A stretch of DNA of 64,000 nt from Pseudomonas leptonychotis (GCF_004920405.1 NZ_RFLV01000003.1:124001-188000), one strand, 5' to 3'. Shown: positions 46,245 to 54,689, numbered from the stretch's first letter. Notes: generated by a model from the sequence alone, not told the origin. Translations and numbers: made by a program.

Positions 46245-49202
46245 CTACTCGCCTATTTCGACAGCAAGAGCCGGCTCGACTGCCTCACGGTACTCCAAGG
46301 CGATCAAGGACTCACTGAGACCGGTGTAGAGAATCGTCCGGTTCGGGCTGTAGGATTGGTCGGTTGCGCTGAAGTAGTCGAGGTTCATGTAGTTACCTAG
46401 AACTTTGCTGATACCAGATGTCAGGCCAGGCGTAGCCCCGAATACACAAAAGCCATCCGCGTCGGCAATGTCGCGTGCCGAACGCAGATTCTTGTCGTCG
46501 AGGTTGGACAGCTCATCGATAAACAGTGGCAAGCTGACCTTGGTGTCGGCTTGCAGCAACTCTTTGAGTAGGAAGGCCAGCAGACGGCAGTTGATCATCA
46601 CTGAAGTACCCGTTGATTGGGCTTCGACAGTGAACTCATCGCTGCCTTGCAGCTTGACACGGTAATCGACGCTGACGATCAGGCGAGCCATATTCAGGGT
46701 TGCATCCCGACGCTGATCAGACTCGACGAACTGAGTACAGAATTTACCAAGGCGATCGTAGAGGACTTGTGGTGGCAACTCGCCTCCGGTCAGATTCACG
46801 GAGTCTACGGTCTTAAGCAGCTCGTCGAATTGGGGATGTAGCTGGCAGTCGATTGCCACAGCAGTGAGGTTAGAGACCTTGATTGACGACAGGTGATTCT
46901 CGATCTCTTTGATAAAAGTACTAATCAGGGTGCGTGCGTGCCTGATCGACTGAATCTGGATCATGGTGTCATCATTATGCTGAACCACTTGGTTGAAATG
47001 GTTGTTCTCTTCCATATCGAGACGACCATAGAGAACCCTGTACTTCTCATGCAAATTGCTCAGCGTTTCCAGGCTTACTGCACTGCGGTGGGCATGCTCG
47101 GCATCGTCGTCTAGAGCAACCGCAACTAACAGATCGGACACCAGCGACTTGATCTGGTTGAAGCTACGACTGATAGCTTGACTGCGGGTTTCGATGGCAT
47201 CCATCAACTCCTGAGTAACCACGACCTCCTGACGCTCTGCACGTTGGTAGCCGGTTTTCAGATACTCCAGACGCGAATGCAGGATGTCGTTGACCGTCCT
47301 GCTCCAGCGGAGCATGGATTGTTCACGTTCCTTAGCGGCTTCCAATGCTGTTCTGGCCTGGTCAACCAGACGGTTGGCTTCGTCGAGTTGCAGGTTGAGC
47401 TCAAGGCAGCGGGCCTCAAGAAGTTCGAACCGCTCGGTAGCTTCGCCATGTTCCCGCTCTAATCGCACGAACTCCTGCTCAATGAATTCATGACGTTTCA
47501 ACAGGGCAATGTTGCGCTCATCCTTCTCGATCTGAGCCTGTTTAGCAGCAATGGTGCTTTCGATCTGCTCGACTGACATTTTCGTCTTATTGGCAAGATC
47601 ACTGGCGCGCCGTTTTTGCTGAATAAGGCGCTTCTGGACAGATGCCAATTCGTCCTTACGGCTCTGTAGCAGCTTGCCGGCATCGTAATGTTTAACCGGG
47701 ACTGACGTCGGACTGCTCAGGAACGTGAGCGAGCCTTCCTCCTCGTTAAACAACGCGGCGAAACGTTTAATCGTCTCAATGTTACCTTCGAGCAATGGAG
47801 GGCACTCGCCGGTGAAGACCTCCTGGTTCAGCGAGTAGAGAGTGTCCGCTGTACGGCTGGGGATCTGGTCCAGATCCAGGAGTGACGGTTTCGCACCTTC
47901 AATGAGGACATCAAGATCCTTGACCTTCTGGCTGCCTTTGTTGATTTCACGTGTTAACTGCTCGAACTCACGACGAAACTCGCCGTCGTCCTTAAGAGCC
48001 TTGATGTCGGCTAGATCCTCCTCGACCTGCTCAGCCAGTGCGGCAGCTATCTCTTCCGGGGTCATGGACGAGTAGCCATGCATCGCCGTTGAGAGGTCAA
48101 TTAAATCCTTTTTGATCCGCTCGTAGTTCTTCGTGATCTCGCCGATAGCGCCTTTCAGTTCCTTGCGCTGGGTGTTTTTACTAGCCGCCTGTTCACACTG
48201 GTGATCAGCAGTTTCTTTGACCGCACTGTAGTTCGCAAAGCATTGCATACGGGCGTCGAGGTAAACCGTGCCCTGCTGGTTGATGCCCTGCTCAACGTCA
48301 CACAACAGATTCATCAGATCCGAGCTTTGGACATGAAGATCGGTGAAGTTCTGAGTAAAGCGATCCCAGTAAGGCTGCCCGTTGCGAATCACCTGGAGTC
48401 GGTTTTTTACCGCGCTGAGGGTTTCATAACGCGACAGGATTTCGATGAGGTTGACGTTCAGTTCGGCCTCAGTACGATCCTTTCTGCCCTCAATGATCGT
48501 AGCGATGGTGTCCGGCAGAGTACGTTTATCTTTGGCTGCAATGTCGAAGGCCAGGTGAATAAGGCGTTTCCAGGCATCAATCTCACGAGCTTGGCTGCCA
48601 CCGCTCTTGAGCGGCAGCAGACAAAAGCGACCAGCATCGGGGCGTGTAGGCTGGTGCCTGTAGATTCGCTCCTTGATATTCGCCACATCCTTGATCACTA
48701 CAGCGCCCAGCCTTTTCAGGGTCGGCTCAATCTGTGAAGTCGACAAGCCTTCAATCGGCGCCCCCATGCCTCCGTTGAGGCTGGATTCATGATTCCAGAA
48801 GAGGTGCTCGATTTCCGAATATGGCACTGGCACAGCAGTACGCTCATAGCTGTATTGCTTGGTGCCCATATTCAAGATGATGCAGAACGGCCCATGCGGA
48901 TTCTCCGCTTCAAGAACCATGAAGGAGTTCCGCTCTGGAAAATAGAAGCCAAAAGTCGCATCTCGGCCGTAGTGGCCTTTTGTGCTCTTGAATCCGAACT
49001 TTCGCTCACAATCGTGGAGATTTTCTTCGGGCAAGAGGAAGAACTTCAATGCATTGAGCATTGAGGTTTTGCCCTTATTGTTGTCGCCGAGCAAGGCCGT
49101 GTGTTGGTCGATTCGAACCTTCGTATAGCAGTAAGCCCCACTGTTGATCAGCACGATCTGCTTCATCTTGAAGGCTTCGTGGAACATAGATTCGATGCTC
49201 AT
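46245..49202 (-). CDS. jetC: JetC-like SMC/MukB-type ATPase of Wadjet
   Basis: In this 985-residue protein Walker A is GDNNKGKTS (39-47), a long coiled coil fills about residues 280-740, a signature-like STGTSVMINCRLLAFLL follows, and Walker B is LFIDELSNLDD (D896-E897). This is the condensin/MukB-like motor that extrudes plasmid loops in Wadjet. Its ATG overlaps the JetD stop by 4 bp. Confidence 0.87.
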   Translation of the reverse strand: MSIESMFHEAFKMKQIVLINSGAYCYTKVRIDQHTALLGDNNKGKTSMLNALKFFLLPEENLHDCERKFGFKSTKGHYGRDATFGFYFPERNSFMVLEAENPHGPFCIILNMGTKQYSYERTAVPVPYSEIEHLFWNHESSLNGGMGAPIEGLSTSQIEPTLKRLGAVVIKDVANIKERIYRHQPTRPDAGRFCLLPLKSGGSQAREIDAWKRLIHLAFDIAAKDKRTLPDTIATIIEGRKDRTEAELNVNLIEILSRYETLSAVKNRLQVIRNGQPYWDRFTQNFTDLHVQSSDLMNLLCDVEQGINQQGTVYLDARMQCFANYSAVKETADHQCEQAASKNTQRKELKGAIGEITKNYERIKKDLIDLSTAMHGYSSMTPEEIAAALAEQVEEDLADIKALKDDGEFRREFEQLTREINKGSQKVKDLDVLIEGAKPSLLDLDQIPSRTADTLYSLNQEVFTGECPPLLEGNIETIKRFAALFNEEEGSLTFLSSPTSVPVKHYDAGKLLQSRKDELASVQKRLIQQKRRASDLANKTKMSVEQIESTIAAKQAQIEKDERNIALLKRHEFIEQEFVRLEREHGEATERFELLEARCLELNLQLDEANRLVDQARTALEAAKEREQSMLRWSRTVNDILHSRLEYLKTGYQRAERQEVVVTQELMDAIETRSQAISRSFNQIKSLVSDLLVAVALDDDAEHAHRSAVSLETLSNLHEKYRVLYGRLDMEENNHFNQVVQHNDDTMIQIQSIRHARTLISTFIKEIENHLSSIKVSNLTAVAIDCQLHPQFDELLKTVDSVNLTGGELPPQVLYDRLGKFCTQFVESDQRRDATLNMARLIVSVDYRVKLQGSDEFTVEAQSTGTSVMINCRLLAFLLKELLQADTKVSLPLFIDELSNLDDKNLRSARDIADADGFCVFGATPGLTSGISKVLGNYMNLDYFSATDQSYSPNRTILYTGLSESLIALEYREAVEPALAVEIGE

Positions 49203-50017
49203 GGACGCTCCTCACATACTGCTGTCACCAAGTAGGTTTCTTGCTCAAGCACCCTGCTGCTGTCACGCATGAACCGGATCAATTGATCTGTCTCAGGTGA
49301 TAGCCCTTGATACTTAATGACCTCCTGCCGCTGTTGATCGGTCAACGCGTACTTGGACTGAGCCAACCGCTTTTCAACGTCAGGCGGGACAAGGAAAACG
49401 GGGGGCTTTTCATGCAGCAACGCTGTCAAAGAAGCGAACATCCGTAGGCCTCCCATGTCCACATCGAACAGGCAATACAGCTCATCGAACTGACTCAGCA
49501 CATTGGCATTCAGCTTGTTAGTCACCTGATTGCCCGAACCGGAGATCAGCTCAATATCACTGGCGGTACCAGCCAACATCCCAGCAATGAACGGCAGCGT
49601 TTCATCTACTCGAAGGAAATTCTCCAGGTTTTCAACAATAACCCCCACCCTGCCCAGTGCCCTCGGCAGCACCCATGCGCCAGCTTCAGTTACCGCCACA
49701 GTCGGATGCCGATGCTGAGCAGAGCGAAATATCAGTAACGACTCGGATACACCAACACGATGGCTATTGCCGTCTATAGCTGCTCCGACTCGGCCTCCAA
49801 CATCCGATGGCCTGAACCTCATCAAAAGCTCATCGAAGGCTGCCGAAAGAAGCACTTCGACGTGATAGCTATTTTTTTTAAGCTTCTTGGCCAAAAAAAT
49901 GCGACTGATGTCTTCTCGCGCAACGCCTGCAGCCACAAGCTTTGCGATCAGCGCATCAAAGTTGATGGGCTGCTGTGATTGAACTTTGGCCAGATAGCTA
50001 TAAATGACAGACGACAA
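49199..50017 (-). CDS. jetD: JetD-like TOPRIM nuclease of Wadjet, short form
   Basis: This 272-residue protein carries the JetD-type TOPRIM: VIVENLENFL (E129-N130), ISGSGNQVTNKL, and LFDVDMGGLRM (D185, D187). In Wadjet, JetD cuts plasmid DNA when the JetABC motor stalls. It is well below the usual 380-400 residues, so much of the N-terminal domain is missing or reduced. It is the first gene of the minus-strand locus, whereas jetD is normally last. It is divergent from the WYL regulator. Confidence 0.82.
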   Translation of the reverse strand: MSSVIYSYLAKVQSQQPINFDALIAKLVAAGVAREDISRIFLAKKLKKNSYHVEVLLSAAFDELLMRFRPSDVGGRVGAAIDGNSHRVGVSESLLIFRSAQHRHPTVAVTEAGAWVLPRALGRVGVIVENLENFLRVDETLPFIAGMLAGTASDIELISGSGNQVTNKLNANVLSQFDELYCLFDVDMGGLRMFASLTALLHEKPPVFLVPPDVEKRLAQSKYALTDQQRQEVIKYQGLSPETDQLIRFMRDSSRVLEQETYLVTAVCEERP

Positions 50018-50221
50018 AATCGACTTCCTTGTGAAAATTGTTAGCCCTCAGGCATTTCAATAAATGAATCACCAAATCAGGACCCTCGCGGGGCTCCCTC
50101 GAAGAGAACGATTCAACCGAATGAAAAACCTATGGATCAAGTGCGCCAAGGGAGAACCGCGTAGATCTCTCATTGAGCACAGCGCTCACGATATGTAAGC
50201 TTCAGCGACTCATCTAGAGTG

Positions 50222-50239
50222 TTTACCTGTACAGGTAAA
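50222..50239. promoter_or_regulatory. Palindromic operator before the WYL regulator
   Basis: TTTACCTGTACAGGTAAA is a perfect 18-bp palindrome, 23 bp before the WYL regulator start and about 205 bp from the divergent JetD start. It is the obvious candidate binding site for a dimeric BrxR/CapW-type WYL repressor. Confidence 0.78.
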
Positions 50240-50262
50240 GTTTTCGAGCAGGTGGAGAGCCA

Positions 50263-51138
50263 ATGAAACGAAAACAGTCGATTGAATCCATCCGCTGGGA
50301 TTTGGCCCTACGCTACCGCCTGATCGAAACAGTAGCATGGTGGGAAGGCCGCTTAACCACGGGCCATCTGATGCAGAGCTTCGGTATCAGCCGCCAGCAG
50401 GCGTCGAAAGACATCAATACCTATATCAACGACCACGCGCCTAAAAACCTGGAATATGACAAGCATTTGAAGGGGTATGTGCCGAGCAAGCAGTTCAGCC
50501 CGCTGTTTATAGACGACAGCGCCAGCGCTTATCTACACCTGGTCAGCCAAAGCCACGACCGCGCCCCGCATGTGGAGGGGTTGGCTCTAGCCTACGCCCA
50601 CACCGAAGTGCTGCAAGTGCCGGATCGCTCGGTGCGCCCTGAAGTGCTGCGCCCGCTATTGAAGGCATGCAGGGCCGGGCTACGTCTGGAGTGTGAGTAT
50701 GTGTCGTTCAATACGCCGCAGGTGGAAACTCGGCTGATCGCACCGCACACGCTGATCTACACCGGCATGCGCTGGCACCTGCGCGCCTACTGCGAGAAAA
50801 ACCGCGATTACCGGGATTTTGTGCTGAGCCGCTTTCGCGGCGTACCCGAGCTGATGGATGACGAAACCGAATACACGCGCGAGCTAGATCCTGGCTGGAG
50901 CACTAAGGTACAGGTCATTATCGAACCCGACTCACGCCTGAAACCCGAGCAAAAATCCATCATCGAAACCGACTACGCCATGCAGGACGGTCGGCTGGTG
51001 ATCGAGACCCGAGGTGCGCTGGTGCAGTACGTGCTGCAGCGCTATCAGATCGATACGACCAAAGTTCATACCAAGGCCACGGCGCAGCAGATTGTGGTGG
51101 TGAACTTGGATGAGCTGCAGGGATGGCTTTATCACTGA
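50263..51138 (+). CDS. WYL-domain transcriptional regulator (BrxR/CapW-like)
   Basis: This 291-residue regulator has an N-terminal winged helix (GHLMQSFGISRQQASKDINT), a WYL domain with PHTLIYTGMRWHLRAYCE and the Arg-rich VLSRFRG, and a C-terminal WCX domain (VQVIIEPDSRLKPEQK). GGTGGAG precedes the ATG. BrxR/CapW proteins repress adjacent defence genes and release on a phage-induced ligand. It is divergent from the Wadjet block and convergent with the CHAT gene, overlapping it by 7 bp. Confidence 0.92.
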   Translation: MKRKQSIESIRWDLALRYRLIETVAWWEGRLTTGHLMQSFGISRQQASKDINTYINDHAPKNLEYDKHLKGYVPSKQFSPLFIDDSASAYLHLVSQSHDRAPHVEGLALAYAHTEVLQVPDRSVRPEVLRPLLKACRAGLRLECEYVSFNTPQVETRLIAPHTLIYTGMRWHLRAYCEKNRDYRDFVLSRFRGVPELMDDETEYTRELDPGWSTKVQVIIEPDSRLKPEQKSIIETDYAMQDGRLVIETRGALVQYVLQRYQIDTTKVHTKATAQQIVVVNLDELQGWLYH

Positions 51139-52190
51139 GTCCTAGGCTTAACCAATATGAGGTCGCTTTCATCGACACCATCACGCAGGTACAGCTCTGG
51201 AGTGGAGTCCTCTGAAATACCCTCCAGCATCAACGCAGTCTTAGCTTGCTTGAAAGCAGCCGGAATTGAGCAGCCAAAGCCAATAGCCGAATAAAACTGC
51301 GCTGAAAATACGCGGGCAGCTTCGTCGCCAATTGACTGATTCATGCCAATTGCCGCATCCACATATTGCGTACATGCGACCGCCTGGTTGAACGAGTGGC
51401 ACGTATTAAAGAAAACCAACCGAACCGAGTCGTAAAGTTCAAAGGTGGCGACAATGCTCGCCATCGAAACCAGCTTAGCGTCGCCGTTTCGGTCTTGAAG
51501 AACGAGCTCATCCTGATCGCTGCCATGCCCACTAAAATGCACAATCGTGGGCTTAAGCTCGTTCATGTATTGCAGAATTTCTGAAGGACGCAGCGCCCAT
51601 CTCGACTCAAGCTTTACCGCGTCACGATGATCCGATAGTCGAATTTTTTGGTGAATCTCACGGACTTCTTCATCCAGCAATAGCCTGCGGTCAGAGGCTG
51701 TCGCAGGATCAGTCGCAAAGAAGGCAACCTTAATTTCCTCGGGCAGCGCAGCCAACTTATCAATACGGGCAGCAGTTTCCCTGTGCAGAGAATCATGCGT
51801 TTTCAGGCTGGACTCTACCTCTCGGAATTGCCGTTTTTGCGCCTCCTGCATTTTTTGCTGCTCCGTATTTCTTTTCTTCAGCACCTTCGCTTCTTCGCTT
51901 TCCACGCGCGACTCAGCTGTTGCCAGTTTTTTCTGCTCTGCGGCAATCTTCTTCTCCAGCTTGGCAACTTCAACCAAATGCTTCGCCTGCAAATCTGCAT
52001 ATCGGGTGGCTTCTTTAAGCTTGGAGGTAGTTGTAGATAACTGTTTGGTTTTGCTGGCGGCAGATCCAGCAGCAAGAGATTTTTTCCCCGCATCAGCCGC
52101 CTTCTGCGACTCCCCGGCCTTCAAGCTCGATAGCTTTGCTATGGCTTCACGAACGCTGGCGACTTGACGACGATACATATCAACACTCAT
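51132..52190 (-). CDS. CHAT caspase-like protease with N-terminal coiled coil
   Basis: Of 352 residues, about 30-140 are strongly helical and charged (KKLATAESRVESEEAKVLKK). A CHAT-type peptidase follows: VHFSGHGSDQDEL with the likely catalytic His222, and LVFFNTCHSFNQA with the likely Cys264, the C-terminal part ending near VKPRTQ. The region PSEILQYMNELKPTIVHFSG is typical of standalone CHAT effectors in defence loci. No TPR or gasdermin partner is adjacent; a 33-residue membrane peptide gene lies upstream on the same strand. Confidence 0.85.
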   Translation of the reverse strand: MSVDMYRRQVASVREAIAKLSSLKAGESQKAADAGKKSLAAGSAASKTKQLSTTTSKLKEATRYADLQAKHLVEVAKLEKKIAAEQKKLATAESRVESEEAKVLKKRNTEQQKMQEAQKRQFREVESSLKTHDSLHRETAARIDKLAALPEEIKVAFFATDPATASDRRLLLDEEVREIHQKIRLSDHRDAVKLESRWALRPSEILQYMNELKPTIVHFSGHGSDQDELVLQDRNGDAKLVSMASIVATFELYDSVRLVFFNTCHSFNQAVACTQYVDAAIGMNQSIGDEAARVFSAQFYSAIGFGCSIPAAFKQAKTALMLEGISEDSTPELYLRDGVDESDLILVKPRTQ

Positions 52191-52356
52191 AGGTGCCCCC
52201 TACAGTTTTCAAAAGCTGCACAGCAGTCAAACGAGCCGAGTAGATGGTGTAAAAGCATGCGGCCTTGTGAGCCAGAGCCTAGGCATAAACACAGCAAAGA
52301 CAGGCACATGTTTACGTCGTTCTGAAAAAGACTCGACGTAATGGCATGGCGGGATG

Positions 52357-52458
52357 TCAATACAGCTGACCACCATAGGCAACACGGGCCAAACCCAGCA
52401 TCAGGGTCAAAGCTGCTATCAGTACAAGATGTTCAGTCAGCGAACTCAGCATGATCAT
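52357..52458 (-). CDS. 33-residue membrane peptide upstream of the CHAT gene
   Basis: A strong AAGGAGAT ribosome binding site precedes an ATG that opens a 33-codon frame. The product is one hydrophobic helix (MLSSLTEHLVLIAALTLMLG) with a short polar tail (RVAYGGQLY). It lies 166 bp before the CHAT gene on the same strand. Size and form are those of a small membrane toxin or a protease substrate, but this is only a candidate. Confidence 0.55.
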   Translation of the reverse strand: MIMLSSLTEHLVLIAALTLMLGLARVAYGGQLY

Positions 52459-52758
52459 GGCGGATCTCCTTGGGTGGCGATGCCACAACCATAGGCATCA
52501 TTAACCTCGGAGGCGATACGTAAACTTTCGGTATGTAAACATTTAGAACGCATGCCGACCTGCGCCGACGGATGCCTCTTGCTACATCTAAAAACGGACG
52601 ACCACTGTACATAAAACAGTCATCGAGAATTTTTCATGAGCAACGCCCTGATCCTTGGCGGACTGCACGCCAGCAATGTCGCCGAAAGGCGCTTTCGAGT
52701 GCACGACACCCTAACAGGGCGACGAGGGAGGAGGTGGCGGCTAGTCCATCTACCCGCA
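52459..52758. other. Gene-poor region with repeats and an SOS-like box
   Basis: A 15-bp-period direct repeat TACGTAAACTTT / TATGTAAACATT lies at 52518-52544. ACTGTACATAAAACAGT at 52604-52620 looks like a LexA box but is one base shorter than CTG-N10-CAG. After it an ATG at 52636 opens a plus-strand frame (MSNALILGGLHASNVAERRF) that soon runs antisense to the next gene, perhaps a truncated gene start. Confidence 0.4.
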
Positions 52759-53175
52759 CTACATTTGGTGGTCATACCGCGCCTTTTGCATAATGTAGTA
52801 GACGTAGTCCAGCTTCTCTTCGGTCAGCTCATCATCACACAGCCAGCGCACCTTGATGCCTAGGTACTGCGCCCATTCAATGCCCTTCTTGAAGGCTCGT
52901 CGGTCACCATTTTTTGCCGCGACCTCGACGTATTGATTCACCAACTTGTATTGGTTTTTGCCTGCCCGGTACTTGGCATTTTCAAATGCCGCCTGAAAGT
53001 GCGGCATGGCAACCGCAAACTCATCCTTGCGGTAGTGGTAGACCCCACGCAGCCAAGGCACCATCCAGCACAACGGCTCATCAAGCCCGTATGCCGCTAC
53101 CTGAAAAGCATACTCGTCGATCTGGCCCAGTTGGGTTGCAGGATCATCCTTGAGATCAAAACCTTGGTACAACAA
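52759..53175 (-). pseudogene. 3' part of a frameshifted unknown gene
   Basis: This 138-residue reading frame reads on from the 391-codon frame above it. The frame stays open upstream to 53226 without an ATG, its first possible start being TTG. A one-base deletion in the C7 tract (G7 on the plus strand, 53190-53196) would join ...AFLTPP to HGFAELLYQGFDLKDDP..., giving one protein of about 535 residues. Aromatic, helical text such as WLRGVYHYRKDEFAVAMPHF resembles TPR-like repeats. Function unknown. Confidence 0.65.
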
Positions 53176-53176
53176 C

Positions 53177-54352
53177 TCAGCAAAGCCATGGGGGGGTAAG
53201 AAAGGCGGACTGCCGCTGAATTCGATCTAAAAGGGAGCACACGGCAAAAAGGCCGTACTTACTCTTGAGCGCCGTGAGCACTTCATCTCGTATTGGTGCC
53301 CCCAGACAAGCATTCTGGCGGCGCTGCAGAGTGTCGGCGACGGCTGCCAATTTGCTGTCGAAGAATGCCCAGTAGTGGTTGCAAGCGTTGAGCCAAACAA
53401 ATAGGGCCAACTCAGGGGACTCCTGCCGCCGTATCACCGGAGCAAGCTCGGCCTTAAATTCGTTGACATCATCGGCGATCCACAGGGTGTACTCGCGAAA
53501 CTGTTGGCAGACCTCGGCGAGGTATTGATGATCGTAGGCATCAGCAATCTCCCTTGCGAGGTAGCTCGAAAACCGAGCGACCATTAATGCCGCTAGGATG
53601 CTGGCCTGAAGCTCTTTGGGTATCTCTCGCCCGCAATGAGTCAGCGCACCGAAGGATTCTTCGAAATTTTTAAATAGGGCAGGAAGCGCCGGAAGCCTTG
53701 CGCCTCGCGTCCACTTGATTGCGTTGTCGAGATTCTGCTGAAGGGTGTTGTTGTCACTTCGCGGATTCTTGCCTGGGTAGTGAAACTGCGTCTGCGAGAG
53801 GTCACAGCGCGCATAGACCCAGCGCATGACCTTTTCTAGGGGCATTACCAGGCTGCCATCTTCAGCGACTGTCGGCAGGTACCAGAATGTGTCTTCCGGC
53901 GTGTCGAGCTCCATATCTGCGATTCTGTATTTGAGCAGGCTCTGATTCAGCGAAACGACCAGCAAAGGGATTGCCTTGGTCGAAATGAAGTACCGAAGGG
54001 TTTCAGCCTTGCTGAGGTAGGTGCCCTCTTCACGAACCAGCCGACTGTAGGCATCCAGAAGGTCATCGAGCGGGTCGCCTATGGCACTCATGATCTGAAT
54101 GCTGGGCAAATACGCTGTCAGGATGCTGCTGAGCGTTTGAATCATCTGCCCGAAATTCGACAGCAGCCCGCCTTCCTCCTCGGCAAGCCTCGCCAACTGC
54201 TTTTGAATGGACTTCTTTTGTGTCTCATCAATACCATCACGGCTGGCCTCCTTGCTCGCACGAAGGGTTCCCTTGCGGGGAAGCACGCCGAATGCATCGT
54301 AGGCCAGCTTGACCAACTCGCCCTGGGTGGCAAAGCAAGTATCTATATTCAT
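53177..54352 (-). CDS. Unknown soluble protein, probably truncated by frameshift
   Basis: The product has 391 residues from an ATG behind AAGGATTTC. It is mostly helical, without membrane segments or motifs that I recognise. It ends abruptly (FLTPPWLC) just after a seven-C tract, and the other frame continues for about 150 codons, so the complete protein was probably longer. It follows the 51-residue peptide and the NERD protein genes on the same strand and may work with them. A CCCCCGG/CCGGGGG hairpin lies just before it. Confidence 0.7.
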   Translation of the reverse strand: MNIDTCFATQGELVKLAYDAFGVLPRKGTLRASKEASRDGIDETQKKSIQKQLARLAEEEGGLLSNFGQMIQTLSSILTAYLPSIQIMSAIGDPLDDLLDAYSRLVREEGTYLSKAETLRYFISTKAIPLLVVSLNQSLLKYRIADMELDTPEDTFWYLPTVAEDGSLVMPLEKVMRWVYARCDLSQTQFHYPGKNPRSDNNTLQQNLDNAIKWTRGARLPALPALFKNFEESFGALTHCGREIPKELQASILAALMVARFSSYLAREIADAYDHQYLAEVCQQFREYTLWIADDVNEFKAELAPVIRRQESPELALFVWLNACNHYWAFFDSKLAAVADTLQRRQNACLGAPIRDEVLTALKSKYGLFAVCSLLDRIQRQSAFLTPPWLC

Positions 54353-54400
54353 CTGAAATCCTTAATACCCCCGGCCAGCGACGACCGGGGGAGCGCGTTC

Positions 54401-54556
54401 CTAGCGCTGGTTGGGGTTGAGTTGTTTCCCGCGATTGCCATGAACGTGAGCATTAGTCGGGTTGGTGCCCGACGTGCCGCGATTATTGTTCAGGGCATCC
54501 GATCTGTGGTTCTGCTGCTGGCGCTGCTGACTGGTGGAGTTGGGTTGCTTGGACAT
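54401..54556 (-). CDS. 51-residue Asn/Gln-rich peptide
   Basis: CAGGAG precedes an ATG 7 nt downstream. The peptide is polar and disordered-looking: MSKQPNSTSQQRQQQNHRSD at the start and HVHGNRGKQLNPNQR at the end. It has no Cys, no membrane segment and low complexity. A near-perfect inverted repeat sits right before its ribosome binding site. It lies between the NERD gene and the frameshifted gene. Function unknown; an RNA- or DNA-binding role would be a guess. Confidence 0.6.
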   Translation of the reverse strand: MSKQPNSTSQQRQQQNHRSDALNNNRGTSGTNPTNAHVHGNRGKQLNPNQR

Positions 54557-54571
54557 GATTGTCTCCTGCTG

Positions 54572-54600
54572 GGTGGTAAGGAAATCGCATCCTAACCACC
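54572..54600. promoter_or_regulatory. Inverted repeat before the 51-residue gene
   Basis: GGTGGTAAGGA and TCCTAACCACC form 11-bp arms with one mismatch around a 7-nt centre. It ends just before the ribosome binding site of the small gene on the minus strand, so it could be an operator or an attenuator. Confidence 0.5.
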
Positions 54601-54689
54601 TGGTTTGACGCGGTATCTAGGCTTTTTGGAGACGAACTTTCAGAAGCCTTGCAGCGCCACAGGTATGCCAAGCTGTTGCCGACCGTGCT

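Noticed and set aside
35340..51138. BREX or DISARM system
   Set aside because: A methyltransferase, a helicase and a BrxR-like regulator are present, but I find no PglZ phosphatase, no BrxC ATPase, no BrxL, and no DrmA/DrmB pair.
52604..52620. Bona fide LexA box
   Set aside because: The spacing between CTG and CAG is nine bases, not ten, and no intact SOS gene follows. It is listed only as a low-interest observation.
53177..53226. Programmed frameshift as the main explanation of the split gene
   Set aside because: A +1 shift on a C-tract is possible, but no stimulatory structure or stop-adjacent slip site is evident, so a simple indel is more likely. It is kept only as an alternative.
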